Positions 37,502-50,763 are shown, counted from the stretch's first letter. The stretch is DNA of 64,000 nt from Euryodendron excelsum (GCA_033060915.1 CM065388.1:38924501-38988500); one strand, 5' to 3'. Program-made: numbers and translations. Notes: a model not told the origin generated them from the letters alone.

Positions 37502-39488
37502 GAGACAAAGTTGGAGGGATAAAATGATAATTAACATTTCTAAAAACTAGAAAGATGGCACGCATTATCTGTACACTATATACCCTATGACTTTCCCTAC
37601 TACTAAATAAATTAGCACTTTTTCTACCACTAAATAAGATATTGATGGTTCGTGGATTCCGTAACCAAATAGAAAGTTGGAAGGTAGGCTACATGCGAAC
37701 AAAACCTGAGCTATTACTATTTTATACTTAAAGTGACAATTTTTGTAGTGATTTTTTAAACTTTTTGGGATAGTTTGAGAAAGTTAAATAGGTAACAGAT
37801 TCTTACTAAACTCAATCGTTGGCTTTATATAATGGTATAGATTTGGGTCATTTAAATTTTTTTTATTTGTTCATTTTTTTTGTTAAACTGTTTTTTTTCT
37901 GAACTAGTGCAATTGATTTTGGGCTTATTTATCTAATGATCTTTTTTCTCATTGGACCAAGGCTTTTGTTTTTTAAATTTTTTTATAGAAACTATATAAG
38001 GCCTTAATAGCATATAAGGCTTTCAAAAATTTGGAGCCTTCAAAAAAATTTATTTATAAAATTTTTCATTAAACAGATTTAAAAAAAAAAAAAATTATTA
38101 GTGTTGTTTATTTTTGCGCCATCTTTCTTTTAATTAGCACTTTTTCTCATATGGACTATGACATTTTTAAAAAACAGATGTAGAAACTATATAGGAGCTT
38201 AACTATAGCAAATAAGGTTTAAAAAATTGGGGTCTTCAAAATTTTATTTATTTATACAATTCATTTGTTTTTTTATTAAGTCGGTATTTTTTCCCAAAAG
38301 TTCAGGAGTGTAGTTAATTTTGGGCCCATTTTTTTTCTTATCAAGGACCATGTTTCCAAAAAAAAAAAATTATAACAACTATGTGAGGCCTTTACTATGG
38401 CATGTGGAGTTTTAGAAAATTTGTAACCTAAAGCAAAGGCTTTGTTCGTCTTATGATTCAGCCGGCCTGGTTGTCTTTTATGACACATAACTATAGTTTC
38501 TGGTAAAGATTTATTCTTCCAGTGCCACCATTTAGAATCCTCTTTAAGATCCTATCATATTATATTATTAGAGCTTTAATGGAATGCAGGTCATATCTTT
38601 TTTTCTTGTGATTCCTAACCCAATGAAATCAACAATAAGTGAAGTTTCTATTGTGCAACAATCCACCAAAAAGGTTTTAAATGCATCATTTTTATTTTTT
38701 GGTGTAAAAGAAATTTTTTTTGAATAATCTTTTTCTCTAGTTGAGCTCAATCTCCGAATTAAACTCTTTTGACATATTCCTTTTGGTTCACAAGTTGCAG
38801 CCTTTGGCATTTTTTTATTTATTTATAAGTATATACTCTTTGACGACAAAAAAAAGAAAAGAAAAAAGAGAGGAGAGTTCAAATGTACTCAAAATTAAAT
38901 AATTTTTTTTAAATATATTTTGTTGAGACTAAATAGAGGTTGGTTTTGTTGACCATGTAAAAATTTAGTATTACATTCTAATAGATTTTTCATGCTAAAA
39001 TATGTACAAAGAATACTTCGAATAGAACCCGTTAACAAAATCCTTGTTCTGTCTCAGTCTACTAACGCAAGTCGTGCTTAGCAGTTGTTTATCTAAAGTT
39101 TAGTTAGAAAATATAATTTCTACATGAGCATGCTTGCACCACATTCCTAAAATGGCTGTTTTCACACCACAAATTTCAGAACAAAAGGCAGTCGAACCTT
39201 GACCAGCATTTTAGGTAAAATAATAGAAATTGATTTGCGTGGATTGCACTCAGTCCAACTAGTGAAGTTCTACAATCCAGCCTTGGCCTTTCAATTATCA
39301 TTCTGCAATAAGAGTAAACTTTGCCAGCTGCATGTTGTCGTATTTGGATCCGAAATGGAGGAATTTAACACCAAATTTTTGTTTATAATAGATGGAATTT
39401 GGTCACTTGAAACAATCAGCAGCACAAACTACACAAAATCCATAAAACTAAAGGGAAAAGTAAAACAGTTTGAACGGCAGTCATCCTC

Positions 39489-39490
<2 letters not shown>
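37502..39490. repeat. AT-rich spacer with repeated units, downstream of GS1
   Basis: Units of about 190-210 bp recur starting near 37877, 38057 and 38268. Each contains a TTTGTTAAAC-like start, TAGTGNANTTNATTTTGGG and TATAGAAACTATATAAGGCC text. They are related to 24.99-25.44 kb. The remainder to 39490 shows no gene or element boundary. Confidence 0.5.
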
Positions 39491-39528
<38 letters not shown>

Positions 39529-39530
39529 TC
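39491..39530. repeat. AG microsatellite downstream of GS1
   Basis: (AG)n with one interruption (GAGCGAGAG), about 65 bp beyond the glutamine synthetase stop codon on the gene's strand, so possibly in the 3' UTR. Confidence 0.8.
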
Positions 39531-39593
39531 ATTATACAGATAAGATATAGCACTGTGCCTTTTCCTCTCATCTTCAATATTCCATCTTCCCTT

Positions 39594-42500
39594 TCAAGGC
39601 TTCCAGAGAATGGTGGTCTCAGCGATCATGGAAGTCACAACGTAGGGATCCATGTTCGATGCAGGCCTTCGGTCTTCAAAGTAGCCTGCCAAAATATTTG
39701 TCATTGTTGATATTATTACTCTTGTTATACGTCATCATTATTGTCATTTTTAGCCATTACAACAGTGAGAAATCACAAAGAAATTGGCCAAGTCCCACTA
39801 GACAAACTCACAAAGTTCCCAACTCGACGAAATTATAAGATTTAAGGCTTAAGCTTGTTTTGCCTAAACTTGAAATGAATGCAATATCGTCGAACAACTT
39901 TCACCATTATTTCATTCATTTTGAAAGGCGTTAGACGAATATTAGAAGCAAACGACGCTGGAAGAGAGTGGATTTAGAAGTTCAAAAAGAAAAAAAAAGT
40001 TTTATCACAAAAAATGAGAGGAGAAAATGGACACAATATGGATAAATGCTTGCCTTTTCCGTCCTTTTCAGTATCACGGCCAACGCGGATGGAGGCACCC
40101 CTGTTTGCAACACCCTGAGGCCAATGGAAAGATTTAGTGTAATATATGAGAAGACTAAACAAGCAGAAACATTTTGCATTAAGCATAATCAGGCCAAAAA
40201 TCATGGCATTCCCCTTAAAAAAAAAAAAAAAACACTAAATACAATTTTGTTTTGAGTTTCAAATATTTAATGTACTGCAGTGATTGCTTTGGAACAAAAA
40301 ATCATTTTCTATCTATTTAAGGTATTATTCTGTTCAAAACTCGAATTCTCAAAGACTGCTCTTAGTTTCCGTTTTCCCTACTTGCATGTCTCCAGTAGTC
40401 CAATTACATAACATGGATGGAAAGTTTTGAAATTTGAGGTGCTTTGCGATTGTCTTTCAGAAGTACTTTTGTTTATATCACCATTGCCATTTGCGTTCTT
40501 TCTATTCCATCCCACTCCAGAAACAGCAAAGAAATAAAAAAGTGTCTCTATTACTAACCCAAGAGAAAGTGTTGATGTCAGCAGTCTCATGGCGACCGGT
40601 CAATCTTCTCTCATTGCCCTCTCCATATGCTGCAATGTGCTTCTTGTGGCGCGAACCCAACTTTTCAATTGCCTTCTTTATCACATCCATCCCCCCATCA
40701 CTCCTCATGGACTTGGTGCTGGTTTTGACAAAAAATAGACAGACAAAATAAATAAACCAAAACCAATCAACCCATATATATATACATAAGAGCATTGACC
40801 TTTGCCTCGGAAAAATTGAAGTTCAAGATCACCTGTAATTTGTGTGAGCACCAGCGCCATTCCAATCGCCCTAATTTTTCATTTAAGAATAAATTAAAAC
40901 TTCAAATCCAGAACTAATTCAATGCATAGTGATAGCCAAATCTGTAACTATACCACCTTGTTTTAATAGCATTTCAAGGCAAAAAATTCTATTTTGTCTG
41001 TATCCAAAAATGCACAGAGACGCATCCACAAATGATAGAAAAAGAGGGGGAAAAAGAAAATGTATCCTGAAATGGGGTTCGTTCAGATAATGAAGATCTT
41101 ATTCTATGTTCTCACTGAGTCCTCAAATGGTTTGCTATGCCTAAAAGGCTAAAAGCTGTTTATTTCAAACGGCTCTAAATAAAGCATGAAGTGTTTCAGT
41201 TTCTGTGATAACTCAAATAGCATAAATTCATTTGCTTGGGCGTTTAAACTTGTGGGAAATTTTTAAGGTCACAAGAAAGGATTAACTAGATCAGTTTCAA
41301 AATTCCGTCCTGAGAAAATGACCATCAAGCATACAATTAACACACACATACATATAAAATTAATATATATATATATATATATGTATTGGACATAGAAATG
41401 GGGCAAAAGGCTAAAAGCAGAAACCTGAATTGGTTTGGGGTCAAATGAAAGAACAACTCCAGCAATTTCTGTAATCCGCTGTTTTACCATGCAGATTAAA
41501 AAAATTATTAATAGACACCCAAAAATGAGAAAGGGGGGTTGGGAGGGGAAAATGTACAGGGGCATACCTCCAGAATGTAACGGGCGACCCATAATTGATC
41601 ACCGGCAGAAATCCCAACAGCAGGACCGACTTGAAATTCCCACTGTTAACACCCAACATGGCAAAAACCAATAAATATATAAATGTACGTATAAGGATTC
41701 TTAGAAAGTTTATGAAAAACCAAAGATGTGGTGAATGAAGGTTAGAAACCGAGGAAGACTCGTCAGTGCAACTAAAGGGTACAAGGGACTTAAAAGGACA
41801 TGTACATATGATCTTTGTGCGCATGAAAGGTATATATATATGAGGGACTAGAGAAGCTTTCTCCAAATGATGATGAAATGTTGTTGAGTTCAATTTTCTT
41901 TGGTGCCATTCTTAACAAGCAAACAGGCAGAGAAACTAAGAATATACCTGGCCAGGCATGACTTCACCATTGATTCCGCTGATTTGAATTCCAGCGGAGA
42001 GGCAGGCCTTGTAGTGGGAATCCACTATGTCACGACCAAATGCCTTGTCTGCTCCTATTCCACAGTAGTATGGTCCCTGCATGAAAAAGGAAGGAAAAAC
42101 CACAGAAATGACTAGGTAATAGTAGTAGCAGTAATGCAAGCGGTAATAGTAGTTTCTTATTCAACATAGTAGGAATGATAAATAGCTGAATCACTGAACA
42201 ACAAACAAAAAAACAAATTAACGGTGGTGATGAAAAGAACTGCATAAATTGTATGCACCTGAGGACCAGGGAAACCACCAACCGGCCATCCAAGGGGCCA
42301 ATGTACGTCCTTCTGAAGCAGGGTGTACTCCTGCTCAATGCCATACCTACCCACAACCACGAGGAAAACACAGATTTTAAGTCCAAGAAAAAAAGAAAAA
42401 AAAAAAAAAAAAGAGCAGCATTGAAGAGAAAAGGATTGAATTAAAGCAACAAAGCAATAAGCTATTTGAATTTTAAGATATGTAATGCTGTTTTGTCTTT

Positions 42501-42838
42501 TGCTTGAACAATTTACTATGCTCGTCCTCTCATCAATTAGTTTTTTCAGGATGAAAATCTGAATTATCACTGATTAATCAAAAAAACGTTGAACACATTT
42601 CTTTCTCCAATTTTTGCTTAAAAAATTCTTGTAAATATACGTTTATATTAAAAATATTGAGTAGATCATTATAATTAGTAATTAACTGGATATCTTTGAC
42701 TCCATGATTCAATGATATATGAATCTCGCAGCACTAATCTAGACCAATAAAATTTTTAAATTAAAAAAAATGCAATATATGAAAGATGCTAATCTTTCGG
42801 GTTCTTTTTCCCCTTGCCGACTTTATCCATGCTCATAT

Positions 42839-42869
<31 letters not shown>

Positions 42870-44481
42870 AAATAATGGAGCTGAGGTTAGATATTCACCC
42901 CTTTATACTAATATCTAACCAACCAAAAAAAAGTGTAGGGAAGTAATTATTTGTTTTACGTCCAAAAAACAATCCGAGTTAGTTTACAAATGCAGTCGTT
43001 TGAGACTCTCTCTAGTAAGTAGAGAATCGGATGTGTTACAGCCAACATACAACTCGACAACTCATGCAATGTAACTGGTATTCATCTCAAATACCCAATA
43101 CCCAACTTCATTTTCTTTTAAGTTGTGTTTGAATCAAGAATTTAGTGATAGAAAAATATATATATATAAAATAAAAGAGAATAAAAATTATCTTTTATTT
43201 TTTATTTTTTATTTTTTTCTAAATAAATTCAGATTCCAAACACAATCTTAAATATTAGTAAATTCATAGACTTTTACGTTATGTTTAGATTAATAATTTG
43301 ACAAGAGAAAATGAAAATGAAGAAGATATAAAATTACATCCTATGTGTGATTGTTAAAAAAAAGAAGAGGTTAATAATGTGTTTGAAACCCGTATTTATC
43401 AAGAGAAAAGAAATAGGTGAGTGAAAAAAGATTTTAAAACCTTATTTCTTTCTTTTTTATGTTATTTTACCTTTCATTTTCTCTAACAATCAAACACACG
43501 ATGTAATTTCATATCCTTTTCTCTTTATTTTTTTCTCACCAAATATTTGACCCAAATGCATTGTAAAAGAATATAAAAAGAAAAGAAATAAGGATTTTAT
43601 TTATATAAGGATTTAAGTTAAAACAACAAAAATCCATAGACTTTTAATTTTGATATATTGTGAAGTGTAAACTTTTTTTAACAAATATAATACTGAAATG
43701 CGACATATGTCTTTTAGAATTTAATTACAATATAAAAAAAGCAATGCTTGAGAATACATTTGGTATTTTAATAATCAATTTTGTCAAAAAAAAAATCTAT
43801 ATTGACTTTGACACTGTATCAAAATTAATGTCAGTTAATACACCCTTTGCCTTGACTTCCCTAATAAAAAATTTAGCAATCTTCCCTTTATTTTTCTTTT
43901 TTTTTTTTTTTTCTTGTTTGTGTTTTGTATGTTCGACTTTTTCGTTATAACCTAGGTGAGTAAACAAGATGACTAGGCTGGAGTCTCCAAATCACCATAT
44001 GCTCACTCGTAAAGGACATCGAAAGGCTTTCTTTTCAATTGACAATTAATTTTATAAAATTGGTTTTTCAATTTCTATTAATTATAAAATTTTCTTCTCA
44101 TTCACTTGGTGGTCCTTATATCCTATAAACAAGAAGAGGAATATGATAAAACTTAAGTTACATTCGAGATGTAAAATATTTTATATTAAAATGTATTTTA
44201 TGTAAAAAAATTTACAAAAAAGAATTATTTTTTTGGCAGAATCGGAAGCAATAATAGATGATGTACACATAGACATCATCACCAAATCAAAGGCAATCGT
44301 GAACAACACACTATCTCACTTATCCACTCCCAGCAGCAAACCCTATTGCCCATGGATCCTTTGATAGTTGAAACCATCATTCCAAAATTTCCAACAATCT
44401 CTAGAGATAAGTTAATTTCTCAGCTTTCCCATACCCAGAAAAAGTAGTTTGCGAAAACAGACCTTTTCACATGATCCAGAC

Positions 44482-44519
<38 letters not shown>

Positions 44520-46502
44520 AGATAAAGCAAACACACATAGGCTTTAGAACTACAGAAATCAGGGAATGTGAAGCTTTAAATTACAATGGAGAATAGAGAG
44601 GAGGAATCAGTCGGAGCAGAGGAGATTGGAGAGAGAGAGGAGGGAAAAGCACGATCCTAAAGCAGCACAATAGAGATGGAAAAAGATAGAAGGAGATGAG
44701 GAATCTATCATTCACATTCTACAGCTCTTATGTTTTCACGGGTTGAGAAGAAAGCGTTGAAAACAAATAATAATGACGTGGGATCACCGTTACATTAAAT
44801 ATTTTTTTTCGGTTTAAAACTAAAATCCAAAAATAACTTATTGATTTTACATTCATAAGTTATTTTTGAATTTTGGACAGAAAATAATTTAAAAAAATGA
44901 TTTACTTACTTTTTATCCAATCAAACATCAAAAAATGTAAAAAACATCAAATCAAACGAAGTAAAAGATAAAAAAAATAACTTATGGTTACGAATATTAA
45001 AGACCAGCTATATCCTTATTAGTCTTCTCCTCTTCTCAAATATATAAACAAATGGATCCCATCCTTATTATGTATTGTCTTATAATTACTATGTATACAT
45101 CTTTCGTTGTATACATATATTTTATACGATTACAATAGTTTAAAAATATAGTATTTGCATATATCCATGTATACACAAATGTAAATGGGGTTACCATGGC
45201 TCCTCGGATACGACGTCGGGATGGCTAAAGACTTTGGCGGCATTGAATCTCTTGTTGGTTGGTATTGGCTCGCCGGCTGGCGTGTACGTGTCGCACATCA
45301 CCTTTGTCAAACCATCATAATCACACAATTACCCTCCAACATCTTGTAAATTACACAATTTACTCTAAGCAAATCACGGTGTATAATTCTAAGAAACAAA
45401 ATTGAAATCCTTGACACACGAAATAGGAATAATTTATATTAATCACCGTACCAGGATATTGTTTCCTCTTCTGAAAGGATCTTTATAAATAGCCTGTGGG
45501 CTGACCCAGTCAAAAAAATACATACCCAAATTAATTATCATTATTAGAGAGATTAGTCAAAATAACAGAGAGAGAGAGAGAGAGAGATTCTTCATAATAA
45601 TAGGAAAGCAGATCCCAGCTGGCAAATTAATTGGAGCAATCACAACCTTGCGTTTCACGTGATTAGGCTGTATTCACGTGAAAATAAGAATTTGGGTGCG
45701 GTTTGCTTTAGGTGAAACTTCAAAGACAGTGACGGTCCATTTTTTTACAGCTTTTTATCAAGTTTTTTTCGATTAGTTTTTTTTAACTTTTTAGTTAAAA
45801 AAACAAATTTTTTTTTATTTTTTTTGTTTTATCTTAACTTATAAAAATAAAAAAATTAACTTTTTACTAATAAACTAAAAAAAATCAACTTGAAAAGGTT
45901 TAAAATAAGATTCATCAAACGGACTAATACTAACTCTTACAAAAACAGTAAATGAAAGTAGAGTGAGTTGATGATGGTGCATGGTATATACATTTATACA
46001 GGCCGGGCAGGAGGGCCTGCCCTTCAAAATTTTTAAAATTTATTATAATTTTTTAAATATTTACAATGAAATATAGGTATTAACCCCTCCAAAATTTAAA
46101 AAAAAATTAGCTAAGTTCCTATAAATTTTATTTTGGTCCCCGAATACAGATCCTGGTCCCCCATTGTGTATATATAAACATATGTATAGGTTAATTAACA
46201 TACTAGAGAATGACTTCACTGTCGTCGCCGGGGGCTTGGCCCGTACTTGATCCATCGTAGTTCCACTTTGGAAGCTTTTCTGGGTCTGTTACGGGTCCCG
46301 ACAGAGTCTGACACCAACACAAAACTCTTAATAAACATGTTTTATAAAGACAATCTACTTACCAACACGTATATTCACAATACTTTTCTCATGTGTGTGT
46401 ATATATATATCGAGAGAGAGAGAGAGAAAGAGGCACCCTTGCTTTGCTTCTCAAATCCATACCCGATCCACCAATCCTGTAAGGAAAAAAGTGTCAAAAG
46501 TG

Positions 46503-46539
<37 letters not shown>

Positions 46540-46671
46540 GCAAAAAGAAGGAACGGAGATACGAATTAGAAGACAGAGAGAGAGGGGGAGGGAATACCAT
46601 ATGTACTCAGCGATGATCTTGTCTGTGGTATCTGAGAGATTAATGTTGATGAGATCACTGAGGAGAGACAT
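39594..46671 (-). CDS. GLN1: Cytosolic glutamine synthetase (GS1), complete, 356 aa, 13 exons
   Basis: Glutamine synthetase makes glutamine from glutamate, ammonium and ATP. Exons, minus strand: 46671-46598, 46476-46437, 46307-46204, 45500-45452, 45301-45195, 42346-42259, 42076-41948, 41642-41568, 41478-41425, 40870-40833, 40718-40559, 40114-40054 and 39685-39594. They total 1071 nt, 356 codons plus TGA, the usual GS1 length. [20 protein letters not shown] opens without a transit peptide, so the enzyme is cytosolic. Visible are [16 protein letters not shown] (residues 54-69, beta-grasp signature), WYGIEQEYT with metal-binding E129/E131, [17 protein letters not shown], the ATP-binding region [17 protein letters not shown] with H249, and [10 protein letters not shown] with R311/R316. 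The C-terminus is AETTILWKP. Intron 12 uses a GC donor (AAAAG|GCAAGC); all others are GT-AG. No residue looks damaged. An upstream TTATTTAAGG on the gene strand near 46745 may be the TATA box. Confidence 0.97.
42840..42870. repeat. AT microsatellite in GS1 intron 5
   Basis: A TA/AT alternating run within the 2.85-kb intron between exons 5 and 6. Confidence 0.8.
43119..43250. mobile_element. Small MITE-like inverted repeat in GS1 intron 5
   Basis: The left end AGTTGTGTTTGAATC and right end GATTCCAAACACAATCT are inverted copies separated by AT-rich DNA, with TTA/TAA at the borders. This fits a Harbinger-type MITE, but the target duplication is not exact. Confidence 0.45.
43275..43565. mobile_element. 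Long-armed inverted repeat (foldback MITE) in GS1 intron 5
   Basis: The left arm with ATATAAAATTACATCCTATG and TGTGATTGTTA is matched in reverse on the right by TAACAATCAAACACACGATG and TAATTTCATATCC, giving arms of roughly 85-90 bp around a short loop region. Ends with TTATGTTTAGATTAA and TTTGACCCAAATGCA are only roughly inverted, so it is an old copy. Confidence 0.5.
44483..44515. repeat. CT microsatellite in GS1 intron 5
   Basis: (CT)n run. The surrounding 43.6-45.2 kb contains no coding exon that I can support. Confidence 0.8.
46508..46536. repeat. AT microsatellite in GS1 intron 1
   Basis: An (AT)n run between exon 1 and exon 2 of the glutamine synthetase gene. Confidence 0.85.
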
Positions 46672-48400
46672 GGCTGCAAACACACACTAGATGGAAGAAA
46701 GAGCAAAAGGCACAGAAAGAGGGGGGTGTGTGGTTGGGTCCTTAAATAAGATGTTGAAAACTCACCTACTACCCAGGAAAATAGGAAGAAAACAAAAGGC
46801 TGGCGATGAAAATAAGGAAAATTCCAAGAAATTTATATTTGGGAACTAAAAAGACACGGTGAAAGCTACATGTAACCGAAATTTACAAATTAAATGGGCA
46901 GTTTTTTTTTAATATTATTGTTTTTGTTTTTTTTCTCTTAAGCCTCGTTTGGTTGACAGATAAGAAGTGAATTAGATTATTAATCCCAAGGGACCACTAA
47001 TTTGGTAACTTATTCAAAGTCTGCGCCCACTTTTTGTATATGAGTAGTCCGATTTTGTCGAAGAATTTAAGGTTGGTGGTGACGTAATAAGGTTTGGCAA
47101 AAGATGCCATACTCAATATATATATATATTGCTCCCCCACTAACCAAACACCAATAAGGCTGGATAAAAGTGTAAAATTAAATAGTTAATTCACTGCCTT
47201 AGAGGAATCTAATCCCCTCCTAATAGTAGTTCGCGTTCCAAACACAATCTTGCCATTAAGAAAAAGGTACATCCTTGTCTTTATTAGCTTTTTCACTGGT
47301 GCTCTATAGAGCGAGGACGTTTGACTCGTGGCATCTTAGATATATAAGCATATATATATATATATATATAGAAGTTTAAATATACTTATACAGATATTAT
47401 TTATACTTCTTACCTCCCTCATTTTAGACTGTAAAATCTTATTTTTACCTCACTTTTTTAGGAATAAAAGCTAATTTTGTAACCTCACTTTTTTAGCGAT
47501 GTAATCTAATTTGCTAAATGTATGTGCTTAGTTGCTTGACATTGAGCTCGTCCCATGGATAATAACGATAAAAAAAAACCATTAAAAATGCACTAAAAGA
47601 TGAAGTTAGGGCCTGTTTGGGTGTGCATTGTATTTCAAATAATGTGAAAATTGTAAGAGTTAATTTCAAATTTATGTATATGTATGTGAACAACTAAACA
47701 AATTTAAATCTCTCAACGCGAAATTTAGCAATTTTGTAGTTTTAAAGAAATTATCAAATTCTCCATAAAAAAAGATCAAATTTAACTAATTTTTGAAGAA
47801 AGCTAGTGAAAGTCATAAAATTTTGAGTTATTTCAGTTTACCAAATTCAAATAGTTAATTCGTAAATTGACAAATTCTAAAATGATCCAGTTCATATTTT
47901 GAGACAACCAAATGGGTCCTCAATTTTTTGTAGTTTAATTCAGTCAATAAATTTGAATCAAGTAGTCCATAAATAAATAATCAGGAACACTGTGAACTGG
48001 AAAACAGTTGAATATAATGGAATTAAGAAATAAATCTAAAAGCAAAAGGAGATGCCAAAAGTATTCCAAAAATAATTGCATATTTGTAACCACAAATATA
48101 TCAAACATATATTGCATGATACTAGTAATACTCACAAGTTTTTTTTCTTCTAATTAATAAAGTTGAATGAGGCTGATGGCCACTAGTTTTTATTATGTTA
48201 TATATTGTGTATATAATTCATTATTTGCTAAGAAAATATTATGCATATTATTCATATATTATTGGAGTATAATACGAGGAACGTCAATTCATATACTATA
48301 CCGTTCAACCTAAAATATCCCACTACACTATTAAATAAACGTAGTGAATATTCTTGAATTGTATCTGTGTAATTATATAGATTCTAAAGGAAGAATACGT
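46672..48400. promoter_or_regulatory. GS1 upstream region with MITE-like inverted repeats
   Basis: The first 100 bp are leader-like (CA/GA-rich), then the TATA-like TTATTTAAGG at about 46745. Farther out, 46940-47170 has AAGCCTCGTTTGGTTGACA on the left and CTAACCAAACACCAATAAGGC on the right. 47607-47920 has GGGCCTGTTTGGGTG and CAACCAAATGGGTCC. Both are decayed MITE pairs of the common 'GTTTGG' type. No gene is seen. Confidence 0.4.
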
Positions 48401-48552
48401 GCTTATGGGTACGAAGAGTTCCGTTAAAAAAATAAAGAGGAGAAGATACTCTCCGTGTGCATTTAAGGATGGTACTCTCAAGTGATTATGTACTACACGC
48501 GTACATCTTGCTAACCATCTTTTTGTTAATTTTGTTTTGGCTAATTAGCTAT

Positions 48553-48765
48553 TCGGACTAGCTTGAGCGTATCTCGACTTATTTTGAGATTTATGTAGTT
48601 TTTTGTTCCACATAAATCAGATAATTATCAGACCAAAGACCTTGGAGTGACCCTAAAGAGCTCATAATACTTAAGAGGTTTCGAACCAGAGACCTTGGAA
48701 GGAGCAGACCTCATTGGTGGTATAATTATGCTACACACAGTCGCATTTATCCAGCTCATCTGATG
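48553..48765 (-). mobile_element. tRNA-derived SINE-like element, copy 1
   Basis: On the minus strand a head with TAGCATAATTATACC (box A-like) and GGTTCGAAACCTC (box B) is followed by a body ending GAGATACGCTCAAGCTAGTC. The same arrangement occurs twice more at 49.7-50.5 kb. A B box at this distance from an A-like box fits an RNA polymerase III promoter. Confidence 0.5.
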
Positions 48766-49754
48766 GGTTCATAGTTACCAAAATAAAAAGCGAAAGTGAA
48801 AAACGTTAAGGGAAGAGGAAACGGGAAATGCAGCCAAAAAATATAGGAGAAAACAAAAAACGGAAAACAATTGAAAAACTTATTATGAAACTTTTACGAA
48901 ACTCAAAGGAGATTTTTAAAAAACTTAGTGGAGGCCTTTAGAAACTTAGGAGAAACCTTTAGGAAATTTAGAGGAAACCTATATAAAAAATTTCATAGAT
49001 ACTTAACTAAAACTTAAGAGGAAAAAAAGTTTAATAATTAAGATTTCAAGTTTCCAAAGTGTTTTCTTTAACTTTCCCAAGAGTTTTTCAAAAGTTTTCT
49101 AAGAATTTTCGGAACGTTTTTCTTGAGTTTCTGGAACGTTTCTCAAAATTTTTTAGATGAGTTTCGTACAGGTATTGAAATCGCATTTTCGAAAAAATAT
49201 GTTTTTTTCTTCAAAATAAAATTTTCGATTACTATGGATGGAACCTAGTGAGCTATCACCCAACCTAGTGAGTCAACAATGACGAATCAAATTTTTATTT
49301 ATTTTCATCGAATCATTCGAAGCGTTCTATTTTTTAAGAGGTCAAAATGAAATGCTAATGGAATAAGAAAATTTTAATGTTTTTTGAAGCACATTAGAAT
49401 ATAGCAAAATATACCAAATAATAGTGTAATATACTGAATTGATAAATTGTGTCGATCAAATTTTGACTATATTAACAGATATTATTATCAGTAATATAGT
49501 AAGTACTATTATTACTATTATTTAAGTAAATTTCTAGACCTTACTTTTTTTTTTTTTTTTTTTGTACCTTGAACGCTTAGAATCATCTACAATTGTATTC
49601 TAAACAAAGAGTAGGTGCTTATGAATACAAAGAGATTCCGTTAAAAAATTACGAGGAGGAGAGGATACTCTCCGTGTGCATTTAAGGATGGTACTCTCAA
49701 TTGATTCTGTGCTACACGTGTACATCTTGCAAACCATCTGTTTTTATTTTTGTT

Positions 49755-49970
49755 TTGGCTACTTAAGTGTTCTGATCAGTTTGAGCACACCTCGATTTAT
49801 TCTAAGCTTATGCAGTTTTTTATCTCACACAAATTAGGTAATTACAGGGTCAAAAATTTTGGAAGTGGTCCTAAAAAGTTGATAACACTTAAGAGGTTTT
49901 GAACTCGAAACTTTGAAGAAACAAACCCCATTGGTGGTACAGCTATGCTACACACAATCGCATTTGTCTA
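49755..49970 (-). mobile_element. tRNA-derived SINE-like element, copy 2
   Basis: Same organisation as the element at 48553-48765, reading GGTTTTGAACTCG... on the plus strand; the B box is decayed (minus GAGTTCAAAACC). Confidence 0.5.
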
Positions 49971-50301
49971 GCTCATCTGATGGGTCCATAGTTACCAAAA
50001 TGAAAAGTGAACCCTTCAATAAATATCCAGATATTCAACCCATTAAAACAAAAAGTTGGGTTTGGTTACTTTCAAACAAAAAAAAAAAAATCCAAATATT
50101 CTATTTTCGGTTAAAAAGATAATTCAAGAGAAAATACACTGTAGAAAGGAGATGACAAATCCAAAGAAGATATTTTTCCAGAAAGAAAATTTTCTCCCTT
50201 GTTCTTAGGGATGGCAACGAGACAAGCTCGGTACGGGTTTGGCTAAACCCTACCCCACCCCTAAAAAAAAAAATTGCAAACCATCTTTTTTTATTTTTGT
50301 T

Positions 50302-50517
50302 TTGGCTACTTAGGTATTTTGATCAGTTTGAGCACATCTCGATTTATTCTGGACTTATGCAGTTTTTTGTCTCACACAAACTAGGTAATTACAAGGTCAA
50401 AGACTTTGAAAGTGGTCCTAAAAAGTTGATAGCACTTAAGAGGTTTCGAACTCAAAACCTTAAAGAGACAAACTCCATTGGTGGTACAGCTATGCTACAC
50501 ACAGTCGCATTTGTCTA
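50302..50517 (-). mobile_element. tRNA-derived SINE-like element, copy 3
   Basis: The duplicate of the copy at 49755-49970, carried by the 547-bp tandem duplication. The box B-like stretch reads GAGTTCGAAACCTC on the minus strand. Confidence 0.5.
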
Positions 50518-50763
50518 GCTCATCTGATGGGTCCATAGTTACCAAAATGAAAAGTGGAAATGTTAGTTTACCATTCAATAAATATCCAGATATTCAACCC
50601 ATTAAAACAAAAAGTTGGGTTTGGTTACTTCCAAAAAAGAAAAAAAATCCAAATATTCTATTTTCGGTTAAAAAGATAATTCAAGAGAAAATACGTTTGT
50701 AGAAGGGAAATGACAAATCCAAAGAAGATATTTTTGCAGAAAGAAAATTTGCTCCCTTGTTCT

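Noticed and set aside
41441..41893. 150-codon minus-strand open frame
   Set aside because: It reads out of frame through GS1 exons 8-9 and their introns; the GS1 frame explains the region.
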